The notes under the pieces were generated by a model, which was not told the origin of the DNA, ran no database searches, and was given only the letters and a program-made list of their open reading frames with translations. Below, one piece after another: positions 1-7,813 of a stretch of DNA of 10,937 nucleotides. The position numbers and the translations under genes were made by a program. Location: NCBI GenBank assembly GCA_021779635.1, contig JAJYAH010000163.1, positions 1 to 10,937 of the forward strand, in the 5' to 3' direction. Origin of the DNA: Pseudomonadota bacterium (GTDB lineage Bacteria; Pseudomonadota; Alphaproteobacteria; Rhizobiales; Xanthobacteraceae). Each line of letters begins with the position of its first letter. Position 1 is the stretch's first letter.

Positions 1-111
1 TTCTTCGGCAAACTGAAGGACTTCAAACGGATCGCCATGCGCGCGGACAAGACCGACCAGAGCTTCGCTTCCATGATCCATCTGGCCGCAGCCGTGATAA
101 ACTCTCGATGA
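1..111 (+). CDS. IS5-family transposase, C-terminal fragment (cut by window edge)
   Basis: The frame is open from base 1 and stops at TGA 109-111, giving 36 residues that begin FFGKLKDFKRIAMRADKTDQ and end LAAAVINSR. The pattern F(F/A)xKLKxFRRIAxRxDKT, then a short gap and HLAAxVI, is the usual C-terminus of IS5/IS427-group DDE transposases, where the last catalytic Glu lies just upstream of this segment and so outside the window. An intact element would transpose itself by cut-and-paste; whether this copy is intact cannot be judged, because its body and left end are missing. It sits 77 bp upstream of the crotonase gene in the same direction, so readthrough from the element could reach that gene. 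Family assignment is from motif recall. Confidence 0.8.
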   Translation, partial: FFGKLKDFKRIAMRADKTDQSFASMIHLAAAVINSR

Positions 112-127
112 ATCCCAACAGACCCTA
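112..127 (+). mobile_element. probable right terminal inverted repeat of the IS5-type element, with TA target
   Basis: Directly after the transposase stop comes ATCCCAACAGACCC followed by TA. Read from outside in, this is GGGTCTGTTGGGAT, which resembles terminal repeats I recall for alphaproteobacterial IS5/IS427 elements; many of these duplicate TA. The left end is not in the window, so the repeat pair cannot be confirmed here. The element would end at about 125, with TA 126-127 as half of the target duplication. Confidence 0.45.
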
Positions 128-139
128 AATCGGGACAAC

Positions 140-155
140 GCCTTTCTGTAAAGGC
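140..155 (+). other. small inverted repeat in the crotonase leader
   Basis: GCCTTT and AAAGGC form a perfect 6-bp stem around the loop CTGT, about 33 bp before the crotonase start. It is not followed by a T run, so it is not a classic terminator. It may be chance or a weak leader structure. Confidence 0.3.
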
Positions 156-188
156 AAACCGTGAAGAAGAGCAAGGGAGAACCCATCC

Positions 189-1001
189 ATGGAAAAACGC
201 GTGTCGGTGTCGATTTCGGAGGGCGTCGCGGATGTCCGCCTGGTGCGGGCGGACAAGATGAATGCGCTGGATTCCGCGATGTTCGAAGCGATCGTCGCCG
301 CCAGCGACCGGCTTGCCCACGAAAAAGGCCTGCGGGCGGTAGTATTATCCGGCGAGGGCCGCTCGTTTTGCGCCGGCCTGGATATGGGGCGTTTTGCTGC
401 GATGAAGGAAAACGGCGGTAACGGGATAGCGGGCGGTGAAAAACGCGACCTGACCGAGCGTACCCGCGGCCTCGCCAATTTCCCGCAACAGGCGGTTTGG
501 GGATGGCGGCAGCTTCCGGTGCCCGTGATTGCCGCGATCCAGGGCGTGGCATTCGGCGGCGGCTTTCAGCTCGCGCTCGGCGCCGACATGCGCTTCCTGG
601 CGCCCGATGCGCGGATGTCGATCATGGAGATCAAATGGGGACTGATCCCGGATATGGCGGGGACGCCGATCCTGGCCAGCCTGGTGCGCGACGATATCCT
701 GCGCGAGCTCACCTATACCGGCCGGATATTCTCGGCGCAGGAGGCTCTGGGTTACGGCCTCGCGACGCGGATATGCGACGACCCCCGCGCCGCCGCGCTG
801 GAGGTGGCGCGCGAGATCGCCGGCAAGAGCCCCGAGGCGATCCGCGCGGGCAAACGCCTGCTCAACAATCTGGCCATCGATCCCGGCCCGGCACTGCTCG
901 CCGAATCCGTCGAGCAGATGAAACTGATGGGCGGAGCCAATCAGCTCGAGGCGGTGCGCGCCAATATCGACAAGCGCGCGCCGCGCTTCGCCGACGTCTG
1001 A
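189..1001 (+). CDS. crotonase-superfamily enzyme (enoyl-CoA hydratase/isomerase, dienoyl-CoA-isomerase-like active site)
   Basis: A 270-residue protein of normal length for a single-domain crotonase. ATG 189 is preceded by an AAGGGAGA ribosome site about 8 bp upstream. The oxyanion-hole segments are SFCAGLDMG (59-67) and the GGG loop at 123-125 in IQGVAFGGGFQLALGAD. The position that holds Glu144 in rat enoyl-CoA hydratase is Gln127, while Glu147 (in MEIKWGLIPD) matches Glu164 of the hydratase. Asp155, eight residues after Glu147, matches the Glu196/Asp204 spacing of rat delta3,5-delta2,4-dienoyl-CoA isomerase. A simple hydratase lacking Glu144 would be impaired, so an isomerase or other crotonase reaction is more likely. 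The acyl-CoA synthetase lies 133 bp downstream on the same strand, which suggests joint work in acyl-CoA breakdown. Superfamily is certain; the exact reaction is not. Confidence 0.93.
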   Translation: MEKRVSVSISEGVADVRLVRADKMNALDSAMFEAIVAASDRLAHEKGLRAVVLSGEGRSFCAGLDMGRFAAMKENGGNGIAGGEKRDLTERTRGLANFPQQAVWGWRQLPVPVIAAIQGVAFGGGFQLALGADMRFLAPDARMSIMEIKWGLIPDMAGTPILASLVRDDILRELTYTGRIFSAQEALGYGLATRICDDPRAAALEVAREIAGKSPEAIRAGKRLLNNLAIDPGPALLAESVEQMKLMGGANQLEAVRANIDKRAPRFADV

Positions 1002-1010
1002 ATTCACACA

Positions 1011-1096
1011 CCGTCATCACCGGGCTTGTCCCGGTGATCCACGTTTTTTTGCTGCAAGCAGGACGTGGATGGCCGGAACAAGTCTGGCCATCACGG
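1011..1096. repeat. two-part palindromic intergenic repeat (inverted pair of 33-bp units)
   Basis: The left unit (1011-1043) carries a perfect 9-bp stem, ATCACCGGG at 1016-1024 and CCCGGTGAT at 1030-1038, with loop CTTGT. The right unit (1064-1096) is the same unit inverted, with arms ATGGCCGGA and TCTGGCCAT around ACAAG. Aligned in the same sense, the two units agree at 25 of 33 positions. The 20-bp spacer starts with seven T (1044-1050), so on the plus strand the left hairpin plus ACG and a T run could also end transcription after the crotonase gene. Units around CGGGCTTGTCCCGG are, as I recall, abundant in Bradyrhizobium-type genomes. The element fills almost all of the gap between the crotonase and synthetase genes. 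Confidence 0.8.
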
Positions 1097-1134
1097 CAAA
1101 GCCCTTAAATGTTTCGTAGACAACGAAGGCGGCA

Positions 1135-2682
1135 ATGACTGACACGCAACAACCTTTCCTCGGCATCCTCAGCGGTCAGCGACGGCGCAGCCACGCCGAA
1201 GTCGCCGACCGCGCCGCGCGCATCGCCGGCGGATTGGCGGGACTGGGCGTCAGGCAAGGCGACAGCGTCTGCATCCTGATGCGCAACGATATCGCCTTCA
1301 TCGAGGCGGCCTATGCGGCGATGCGGCTTGGGGCCTACGCGGTGCCGGTGAACTGGCACTTCAAGCCGGAGGAAATCAGCTATGTGCTGAAGGATTCCGG
1401 CACGCCGGTCCTGATCGGTCATGCCGACATGCTGCATCAATTGCACGACGCCATTCCGCCCGGAGTCAGCGTCCTCAGCGTGCCGACGCCGCCGGAAATT
1501 CTATCGAATTACAAGGTCGATCCCGGCCACCTTGCCACGCCCGGCTTTGCGACCGATCTCGAAGCCTGGCTCGAACAGCAACGGCCCTATGACGGCCCGG
1601 TGCTGCCGCAGCCGCAGAACATGATCTATACCTCCGGCACCACCGGTCATCCGAAGGGTGTGCGCCGCTACGCGCCCACGCCCGAGCAGAGCGCGTCGTT
1701 GGAGCGGATGCGCGCGATGATCTATGGTTTGAAGCCGGGCGCCCGCGTGCTGCTGCCGGGACCGCTGTATCATTCCGCGCCGAATTCGTTTGGCCTGCGC
1801 GCGGGCCGTCTCGGCGGTGCGCTGGTGTTGATGCCGCGATTCGATCCGGAGGAATTTCTGCGGCTGATTCAGGAACAGAGAATCGACACCATCTTCATGG
1901 TGCCGACCATGTTCATCCGGCTGATGAAACTGCCGGAACAGGTGCGCCGGAAATACGATATGTCCTCGCTGCATCATGTCATTCATGCCGCCGCACCTTG
2001 TCCCGCCGACGTCAAGCGCGCGATGATCGAATGGTGGGGACCGGTAATTTATGAATTCTACGGCAGCACCGAATCCGGCGCGGTGACCTTTGCCAATTCC
2101 GAGGACGCGCTGAAGAAACCCGGCACTGTCGGCAAGATTGCACCGGGCGCGGAGCTGCGTTTCATCGGCGACGACGGAAGAATCTTGCAGCAAGGCAAGA
2201 TCGGTGAAATCTATTCGCGCATGGCAGGCAATCCGGATTTCACCTATCACAACAAGCCGGAGAAGCGCGCCGAGATCGAACGCGACGGGTTCATTACCTC
2301 GGGCGATGTCGGCTATATCGACCAGGACGGTTACGTCTTCATCTGCGACCGCAAGCGCGACATGGTGATCTCGGGTGGCGTCAACATTTATGCCGCCGAA
2401 ATCGAAGCCGCGCTGCATGCGGTTCCCGGCGTGCACGATTGTGCGGTGTTCGGCATCCCCGACGAGGAATTCGGCGAGGCGCTGATGGCGGTCGTCGAGC
2501 CGCAGCCGGGCGCCGCGCTCGACGTCGCCGCGATCCGCGCGCAGCTCAAGACCTCGCTCGCCGACTACAAGGTGCCGAAACACGTCGAAATCCATGCCAG
2601 CCTGCCGCGCGAGGATTCCGGCAAGATCTTCAAGCGCCGCCTGCGTGATCCCTATTGGGAAAGGGCGGGACGAAGGATTTAA
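1135..2682 (+). CDS. AMP-forming acyl-CoA synthetase (fatty/organic acid-CoA ligase)
   Basis: A 515-residue ANL-superfamily enzyme that would activate a carboxylic acid with ATP to an acyl-adenylate and then to acyl-CoA. ATG 1135 follows an AAGGCGG ribosome site. The motifs are complete and in order: phosphate-binding [11 protein letters not shown] (165-175), [10 protein letters not shown] (306-315) of the adenylate pocket, SGDVGYID (389-396) with the ATP-ribose Asp391, [15 protein letters not shown] (405-419) at the hinge to the C-terminal lid, and [12 protein letters not shown] (490-501) with the expected catalytic Lys497. Length matches FadD13-like or medium-chain ligases. It lies between the crotonase and ppc on the same strand, in an acyl-CoA catabolic context. 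Chain length or aromatic preference cannot be read from the sequence. Confidence 0.95.
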   Translation: MTDTQQPFLGILSGQRRRSHAEVADRAARIAGGLAGLGVRQGDSVCILMRNDIAFIEAAYAAMRLGAYAVPVNWHFKPEEISYVLKDSGTPVLIGHADMLHQLHDAIPPGVSVLSVPTPPEILSNYKVDPGHLATPGFATDLEAWLEQQRPYDGPVLPQPQNMIYTSGTTGHPKGVRRYAPTPEQSASLERMRAMIYGLKPGARVLLPGPLYHSAPNSFGLRAGRLGGALVLMPRFDPEEFLRLIQEQRIDTIFMVPTMFIRLMKLPEQVRRKYDMSSLHHVIHAAAPCPADVKRAMIEWWGPVIYEFYGSTESGAVTFANSEDALKKPGTVGKIAPGAELRFIGDDGRILQQGKIGEIYSRMAGNPDFTYHNKPEKRAEIERDGFITSGDVGYIDQDGYVFICDRKRDMVISGGVNIYAAEIEAALHAVPGVHDCAVFGIPDEEFGEALMAVVEPQPGAALDVAAIRAQLKTSLADYKVPKHVEIHASLPREDSGKIFKRRLRDPYWERAGRRI

Positions 2683-2683
2683 G

Positions 2684-2700
2684 GGCGGCATCGCCTTTTT
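2684..2700 (+). terminator. weak candidate terminator after the acyl-CoA synthetase
   Basis: GGCG and CGCC form a 4-bp stem around GCAT, followed at once by five T (2696-2700), two bases after the synthetase stop. The stem is short, so termination would be partial at best; the 86-bp gap would equally allow cotranscription with ppc. Confidence 0.25.
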
Positions 2701-2768
2701 CTTGGTCTTGCGCCGGGCTTGAAAAATTGCGACTGGAGGATGCCGGGCAGTTTCTGGAGCCACCGACC

Positions 2769-5567
2769 ATGTCCTCCCAGATCATGCCGTCTGACGCCGA
2801 TCTGCGATCCAATCGCGCCGCCGAAGCCTTGGCTCTGGAAGAGGATGCCCGGCTGCGGACGGATATCCGGCTGCTCGGACGCATCCTCGGCGACACCGTA
2901 CGCGATCAGGAAGGCGCTGACGTATTCGATCTGGTCGAGCGAATCCGGCAGACCTCGATCCGGTTCCACAGGGACGACGACAGGCCGGCGCGGCGCGAAC
3001 TCGAAGTCATCCTCGACAGCATGTCGATCAGCGAGACCGTGCGCATCGTGCGGGCCTTCAGTTATTTCTCGCACCTCGCCAACATCGCCGAAGATCAGAA
3101 CAACATCCGGCAGATGCGCGTGCGCAGCAGCGCCGGCGGAACGCCCCGGCCAGGCACGCTGGCCGAGACCCTTTCGCACGCGCGGGCGGCAGGTTTCAGC
3201 GCCGCCGATCTGCGCCGTTTCTTCGCTGGCGCGCTGGTCAGTCCGGTCTTGACCGCCCATCCCACCGAAGTTCGGCGCAAGAGCACCATGGATCGCGAGA
3301 TGGAGATATCGGCGCTGCTGGACCGGCGCGAACGCGTCCAGCTTACCCCGGAGGAAATCGAGGCGAGCGACGAGCAGTTGCGCCGCGCGGTAGTGACGCT
3401 GTGGCAGACCAATATTCTGCGCCGTACCAAGCTCACCGTGCTCGACGAGGTCGCCAACGGTCTTTCGTTTTACGACTACACCTTCCTGCACGAGGTGCCG
3501 CGGCTGCATTGCGCGCTGGAGGACCGGTTGAACGAGGGCGATGACGGGGCGCGCGGAGAGCTGGCGTCGTTCCTGCGGATGGGAAGCTGGATCGGCGGCG
3601 ATCGCGACGGCAACCCGTTTGTAACCGCGGAGGTGATGCGCGGCACGCTGAAGATGCAGAGCAGCCGCGTGTTGCGGTTTTATCTGGAAGAGCTGCATGC
3701 GCTGGGCGCCGAATTGTCGCTCGCCGCGCACCTCGCGGATGTTTCCGAGGAATTGCGGGTGCTCGCCGAGCGCTCGCCCGATACCTCGCCGCACCGAAGC
3801 GGAGAGCCCTACCGGCTGGCGGTGTCCGGCATCTACGCCCGGCTGACGGCGACCGCGCTGAAGCTCGATGTCGAAACCATGCGGCAGCCGGTCGGCGAGG
3901 CTGCGGCCTATGCCAATGCCGCGGAGTTCAAGGCCGACCTCGATATTCTCGACCGCTCGCTGATCGCGAATAATTCGCGCGTGATCGCGCGCGGCCGGCT
4001 GCGGCTGCTGCGCCGGGCGGCGGACTGTTTCGGCTTCCATCTCGCAAGTCTCGACATGCGGCAGAACTCCGCCGTGCACGAGCGTACCATCGCCGAATTG
4101 CTTGACACGGCCATGCCCGGCACGTCTTACCTGGCACTGAACGAAGACGCGCGGATTGCGCAGCTCGCGAGCGAATTGCGCAATGCGCGGCCGCTGACGT
4201 CGGCCTTTGTCAAATACAGCGACGAGACGCTGGGCGAACTCGCCGTGTTCCATGAGGCCGCCAGCTCGCACGCCTTGTTCGGCGCCGACGTGATTCCCCA
4301 ATGCATCATTTCCATGAGCCAGGGCGTCTCCGATTTGCTGGAAGTGGCATTGCTGCTGAAGGAGGTGGGTCTGGTCGACCCCTCCGGCCGCAGCGCGATC
4401 AACATCGTGCCGCTGTTCGAGACCATCGAGGATCTGCAGGCCTGCGCCGCGATCATGGACCGCCTGCTTTCGCTGCCGGAATACCGTCGCTTCGTGGATA
4501 GCCGCGGCGGGGTGCAGGAGGTGATGCTCGGCTATTCCGACAGCAACAAGGACGGCGGCTTCGTCACCTCGGGCTGGGAGCTCTACAAGGCCGAGATCGG
4601 CCTGATCGGCGTGTTCGAGCGCCACGGTGTGCGGTTGCGGCTGTTCCACGGCCGCGGCGGCTCGGTCGGCCGCGGCGGCGGGCCGAGCTATGACGCCATC
4701 ATCGCGCAGCCGGGCGGCGCGGTGGACGGCCAGATCCGGATCACCGAGCAGGGCGAGATCATCTCCAGCAAGTATTCCAATACGGAAGTCGGCCGCAACA
4801 ACCTGGAAATTCTCGCCGCGGCGACCCTCGAGGCGAGCCTGCTGCAGCCGCGGCAGAGCGCACCGCGCAGCGAATATCTTGAGGCGATGGAGCAATTGTC
4901 GGCGCTGGCCTTTACGGCCTATCGCGGGCTGGTCTACGAGACCGACGGTTTTGTCGACTATTTCTGGGCTTCGACCGTGATCACCGAAATCTCGACGCTC
5001 AATATCGGCAGCCGGCCGGCGTCGCGCAAGAAAACCCGCGCCATCGAGGATCTGCGCGCGATCCCCTGGGTGTTCAGCTGGGCGCAATGCCGGCTGATGC
5101 TGCCGGGATGGTATGGCTTCGGCAGCGCGGTCGAGACCTGGATATCGCAGCATCCCGACAAGGGCATGCCTTTCCTGAAAGAGCTCTATCGCGAGTGGCC
5201 GTTCTTCCGCACGCTGTTGTCCAACATGGATATGGTGCTGGCGAAAAGCTCGATCGCGATTGCCTCGCGCTACGCGGAACTGGTGCCGGATGCGGCGCTG
5301 CGCGAAAAGATCTTCGGACGGATCCGGCGCGAATGGCACGCGTCGATCGAAACGCTGCTGGATATCATGGGACAGGACCGGCTGTTACAGGGCAACCCGC
5401 TGCTGGAACGCTCGATCCGCAACCGCTTTCCCTATCTCGATCCGCTCAATCACGTCCAGGTCGAACTCCTGAAGGAACATCGCGCGCAAAACCCGGACGA
5501 GCAGGTGCTGCGCGGCATCCAGATCACCATCAACGGCATTTCGGCGGGGTTGAGGAACAGCGGGTGA
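2769..5567 (+). CDS. ppc: phosphoenolpyruvate carboxylase
   Basis: A 932-residue protein that would carboxylate PEP with bicarbonate to oxaloacetate, the anaplerotic supply to the TCA cycle. Family hallmarks are all present: catalytic His164 in [22 protein letters not shown] with Asp278, [10 protein letters not shown] with Lys594, the glycine-rich [13 protein letters not shown] loop (about 626-638) with Arg629 and Arg635, and the C-terminal [13 protein letters not shown], whose Asn lies at the usual aspartate-inhibitor site. ATG 2769 is chosen because GGAG lies 8 bp upstream and [13 protein letters not shown] looks like the normal N-terminus; the frame is open back to 2655, but that extension overlaps the synthetase and looks noncoding. 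Length is in the bacterial range (about 880-940). No N-terminal phosphorylation motif of the plant type was seen. The stop is part of a convergent hairpin. Confidence 0.98.
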   Translation: MSSQIMPSDADLRSNRAAEALALEEDARLRTDIRLLGRILGDTVRDQEGADVFDLVERIRQTSIRFHRDDDRPARRELEVILDSMSISETVRIVRAFSYFSHLANIAEDQNNIRQMRVRSSAGGTPRPGTLAETLSHARAAGFSAADLRRFFAGALVSPVLTAHPTEVRRKSTMDREMEISALLDRRERVQLTPEEIEASDEQLRRAVVTLWQTNILRRTKLTVLDEVANGLSFYDYTFLHEVPRLHCALEDRLNEGDDGARGELASFLRMGSWIGGDRDGNPFVTAEVMRGTLKMQSSRVLRFYLEELHALGAELSLAAHLADVSEELRVLAERSPDTSPHRSGEPYRLAVSGIYARLTATALKLDVETMRQPVGEAAAYANAAEFKADLDILDRSLIANNSRVIARGRLRLLRRAADCFGFHLASLDMRQNSAVHERTIAELLDTAMPGTSYLALNEDARIAQLASELRNARPLTSAFVKYSDETLGELAVFHEAASSHALFGADVIPQCIISMSQGVSDLLEVALLLKEVGLVDPSGRSAINIVPLFETIEDLQACAAIMDRLLSLPEYRRFVDSRGGVQEVMLGYSDSNKDGGFVTSGWELYKAEIGLIGVFERHGVRLRLFHGRGGSVGRGGGPSYDAIIAQPGGAVDGQIRITEQGEIISSKYSNTEVGRNNLEILAAATLEASLLQPRQSAPRSEYLEAMEQLSALAFTAYRGLVYETDGFVDYFWASTVITEISTLNIGSRPASRKKTRAIEDLRAIPWVFSWAQCRLMLPGWYGFGSAVETWISQHPDKGMPFLKELYREWPFFRTLLSNMDMVLAKSSIAIASRYAELVPDAALREKIFGRIRREWHASIETLLDIMGQDRLLQGNPLLERSIRNRFPYLDPLNHVQVELLKEHRAQNPDEQVLRGIQITINGISAGLRNSG

Positions 5568-5635
5568 GGAAGGGGGCGAATAGCGAATGGCCAATGGAAC
5601 TGCGCTATTCGCCACTCGCTATTCGCCTCTTCCTC
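5566..5635. terminator. long hairpin between convergent stop codons, candidate bidirectional terminator
   Basis: Arms GAGGAAG (5566-5572) with CTTCCTC (5629-5635) and GGCGAATAGCGA (5575-5586) with TCGCTATTCGCC (5616-5627) form 19 pairs, interrupted only by GG opposite T. The base of the stem overlaps the TGA of ppc (5565-5567) and the TGA of the SDR on the other strand (5636-5634). CGCTATTCGCC also occurs a second time at 5603-5613, so the left arm can pair with either copy. There is no long T run on either strand, so it may act as a blocking or 3'-end-protecting structure as much as an intrinsic terminator. Confidence 0.6.
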
Positions 5636-6554
5636 AAATCGCATCCCAGTTGAAAATATCCGCGGAGCGGTCGAGCTTGTAGAACGACGATTTCAGCGCC
5701 GGCATGCCATGCTCGGCGATGGTCTGCGGCGTCCAGCCTTCGGCGCGATGGATGGAGCGCAGCGGGCGCGACTGGCTCATCAGGAAGATCTCGTTCATCC
5801 GCACCGCAAAGATCTGGCCGGTAACGTCCTTGGCGGCGTCGCTGAGCAGGAAAGCGCACAGCGGCGCGATCTTTTCCGGGCCCATCTGCTGGATTTTGGC
5901 GACCCGCGCCTTCTCCGCTTCGGTCTCGGTCGGAATCGTTCCGATCAGCCGGCTCCACGCGAACGGCGAGACGCAACTGGAGCGGACGTGAAAACGATCC
6001 ATGTCGAGCGCGATCGATTTCGACAGCCCGACGATGCCGAGCTTGGCCGCGGCGTAGTTGGCCTGGCCGAAATTGCCGATCAGGCCTGAAGTCGAGGTGA
6101 AGTGCACGAACGCGCCGCTTTCCTGTTCGCGGAACAGCCGTGCCGCGGCGTGCGACACGTAGAACGAGCCCATCAGATGAACCTTGATGACCGCCTCGAA
6201 GGCGTCGATGCTCATGCGATGGAAGATCGCGTCGCGCAGGATGCCGGCGTTGTTGACCACGCCATCGAGCTTGCCGAAGCTGTCGATCGCGGTCTTGACG
6301 ATCTTGCTGGCGGGAATCGCTTCGGCGACGGTTTCGAAATTCGCCACCGCGGTGCCGCCGCGCTTCTTGATCTCATCGACCACTTCTTCTGCAGGCGCCG
6401 CACTCGATCCCGAACCGTCGGCGGCACCGCCGGGATCGTTGACCACCACCTTGGCGCCCTCAGCCGCGCACAGCAACGCGATTTCCTTGCCGATGCCGCG
6501 CCCGGCGCCGGTGACGATGATGACTTTGTCCTGCAGTGATTTGGTGCTGGCCAT
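5634..6554 (-). CDS. SDR-family (3R)-hydroxyacyl-CoA dehydrogenase, MFE-2/17beta-HSD4-like
   Basis: A 306-residue short-chain dehydrogenase. The Rossmann motif is TGAGRGIG (15-22). Asp40 at the end of the second strand (VVVNDPGG) points to NAD rather than NADP. NNAG is at 101-104. The catalytic set is Ser154, Tyr167 and Lys171 in the stretch from TSTSG to NFGQANYAAAK. GNFGQANY and the insertion after DPGG match the dehydrogenase part of peroxisomal multifunctional enzyme 2, which oxidises (3R)-hydroxyacyl-CoA; here it stands alone, without hydratase or SCP2 domains. The start at 6554 is set by GGGAG 6-7 bp upstream; an ATG at 6590 has no such support. The C-terminal 50 residues beyond the core fold are also seen, as I recall, in bacterial members. 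It lies 114 bp downstream of the thiolase and is probably cotranscribed. Function is by family; substrate is unknown. Confidence 0.93.
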   Translation of the reverse strand: MASTKSLQDKVIIVTGAGRGIGKEIALLCAAEGAKVVVNDPGGAADGSGSSAAPAEEVVDEIKKRGGTAVANFETVAEAIPASKIVKTAIDSFGKLDGVVNNAGILRDAIFHRMSIDAFEAVIKVHLMGSFYVSHAAARLFREQESGAFVHFTSTSGLIGNFGQANYAAAKLGIVGLSKSIALDMDRFHVRSSCVSPFAWSRLIGTIPTETEAEKARVAKIQQMGPEKIAPLCAFLLSDAAKDVTGQIFAVRMNEIFLMSQSRPLRSIHRAEGWTPQTIAEHGMPALKSSFYKLDRSADIFNWDAI

Positions 6555-6618
6555 GATTGTCTCCCATTGTTCCTGTCGGTATTTCGGCATCGCCGCAGCG
6601 GAATTGCGCTACGCGCCG

Positions 6619-6639
6619 ACCTCTCCCTAAGGGAGAGGT
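6619..6639. repeat. perfect palindromic repeat between thiolase and SDR genes
   Basis: ACCTCTCCC (6619-6627), loop TAA and GGGAGAGGT (6631-6639) form a 9-bp stem with a 3-base loop. I recall this CCTCTCCC/GGGAGAGG element as a dispersed repeat of Bradyrhizobium-like genomes. It occupies the middle of the 114-bp gap inside a likely operon, so in the mRNA it would be a stable hairpin that could separate the thiolase and SDR segments. Next to it, CGCAG-CGG-CTGCG (6652-6664) makes a second small hairpin just past the thiolase stop. Confidence 0.7.
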
Positions 6640-6668
6640 GGACGCCGAGTTCGCAGCGGCTGCGCTTT

Positions 6669-7808
6669 TCATTTCTCGTTCGTAAAAATAATCGTGCCCG
6701 AGGCTGCGAACATGCCGCCGACGCCGTGGCAGACCGAAATCTTCGCCCCCTTGACTTGCGCTGGTGCAATGCCGCGCATTTGCCGCACGCTCTCCTGCAG
6801 CGCGTACATGCCGTACATGCCGGAGTGCATGTAGCTCAGACCCCCGCCATTGGTGTTGAGCGGCAGCTTGCCGCCGGGGCGGGTATTGCCGTCGGCAATG
6901 AATTTACCGACCTCTTCATGCGGCATGAAGCCGAGATCGCCGAGGCCATACAGCGGCAGATGCGCGAACGCGTCGTAGATCATCAGGTGATCGACATCCT
7001 TGTGGGAGATGCCGGCTTCCTTGAAGGCGAGGGGGCCTGCGACCTTGAAGGCGCGCGAGGAATCGAAGGTCTGCATCTGGCTGACCATCGGCGTTTCCAC
7101 GCTTTCGCCGGTGCCCAGAACGTAGACCGGCTTCCGCGGGAAATCCTTGGCGCGGTCGGCCGAGGTCAGGATCAGCGCACCGCCGCCGTCGGTGACCAGG
7201 CAGCATTGCAGGATGCGGAACGGATAGGCGATCATCCGCGAATTCAGCACATCCTCGACCGTGATCGGCGCTTTCATGGTGGCGCGCGGATTCTTCGCGG
7301 CCCATTCGCGTTGCACCACCGCGACCATGGCGATCTGCTCATGGGTGATGCCGTGGGTCTTCATGTACCGCAATACCGGAATCGGAAACATGCTGGGCGG
7401 GCCGTAGACACCAAACGGCTGCTCGAACTGACCGTTGAGGCTGTCCGGCGGTGTCGAGCGGGGTAGTTTCCCGATCATCGACTTGCCGCTTTCGGCATGG
7501 GTGATCAGCACGGTCTTGCAAAGTCCGGCCTCGATCGCCGCCGCGGCGTGGCGGACATGCAGCATGAACGAGCAGCCGCCGACCGACGTGCCATCGACCC
7601 AGGTCGGCGTGATGCCGAGGTAATGCGCGATCTGCTGCGGCGTCTCCACCGCGGTGGCAATGCCATCGATGTCGGACAGTTTCAGTCCGGCATCGGCGAT
7701 CGCGTTCAGTGCTGCGTCGGCATGCAGCTGAATCTGCGACACGTTCGGGATAACGCCGAGTTCGGTGGTTTCGGCAGCGCCAACGACGGCGACCTGATTT
7801 CTGCGCAT
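6669..7808 (-). CDS. SCP2/lipid-transfer-type thiolase-like protein (thiolase or aldolase, partner of DUF35)
   Basis: A 379-residue thiolase-superfamily protein. It starts MRRNQVAVVGAAET, the usual N-terminus of the non-decarboxylating SCP2-type branch. VDGTSVGGCSF places Cys79 where the nucleophile helix begins. LPLNTNGGGLSYMHSGMYG (315-333) holds His328, and CHGVGG (360-365) is the C-terminal active-site loop; YDAFAHLPLYGLGDLGF (278-294) takes the place of the usual HDxF segment. Standard thiolases use a Cys-His-Cys set; here only part of it is obvious. ATG 7808 lies 5 bp after the stop of the DUF35 gene, so translation is probably coupled, and the two products likely form a complex. Such complexes act as thiolases or, as in steroid side-chain cleavage by Ltp2-ChsH2, as retro-aldolases. 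An ATG at 7922 would overlap the DUF35 gene and is rejected. Confidence 0.9.
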   Translation of the reverse strand: MRRNQVAVVGAAETTELGVIPNVSQIQLHADAALNAIADAGLKLSDIDGIATAVETPQQIAHYLGITPTWVDGTSVGGCSFMLHVRHAAAAIEAGLCKTVLITHAESGKSMIGKLPRSTPPDSLNGQFEQPFGVYGPPSMFPIPVLRYMKTHGITHEQIAMVAVVQREWAAKNPRATMKAPITVEDVLNSRMIAYPFRILQCCLVTDGGGALILTSADRAKDFPRKPVYVLGTGESVETPMVSQMQTFDSSRAFKVAGPLAFKEAGISHKDVDHLMIYDAFAHLPLYGLGDLGFMPHEEVGKFIADGNTRPGGKLPLNTNGGGLSYMHSGMYGMYALQESVRQMRGIAPAQVKGAKISVCHGVGGMFAASGTIIFTNEK

Positions 7809-7813
7809 GGTGC

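Noticed and set aside
345..1108. Open frames overlapping the crotonase gene on both strands
   Set aside because: They have no family motifs, and the 189-1001 frame carries complete crotonase signatures and a ribosome site.
1501..2763. 420-residue open frame antisense to the acyl-CoA synthetase
   Set aside because: It is a GC-driven shadow of a gene with all its ANL motifs intact; its own translation has low-complexity Arg/His-rich composition.
2655..2768. Upstream extension of the ppc frame
   Set aside because: It overlaps the end of the synthetase, shows no PEP carboxylase similarity, and ATG 2769 has GGAG at the right distance.
2679..5339. 886-residue open frame antisense to ppc
   Set aside because: It lies in the frame where GC-rich third positions of ppc remove stop codons. 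The translation is Arg/His/Gln/Ala-rich with no recognisable motif, while the plus strand is an unmistakable PEP carboxylase.
6102..6539. Plus-strand open frames opposite the SDR gene
   Set aside because: They have no motifs; they mirror the SDR coding sequence, whose catalytic Ser-Tyr-Lys and NAD motifs are complete.
5634..6554. SDR as a plain FabG ketoacyl-ACP reductase
   Set aside because: The DPGG insertion and GNFGQANY stretch resemble the MFE-2 branch, Asp40 favours NAD, and the neighbours are CoA-ester genes rather than fatty-acid synthesis genes.
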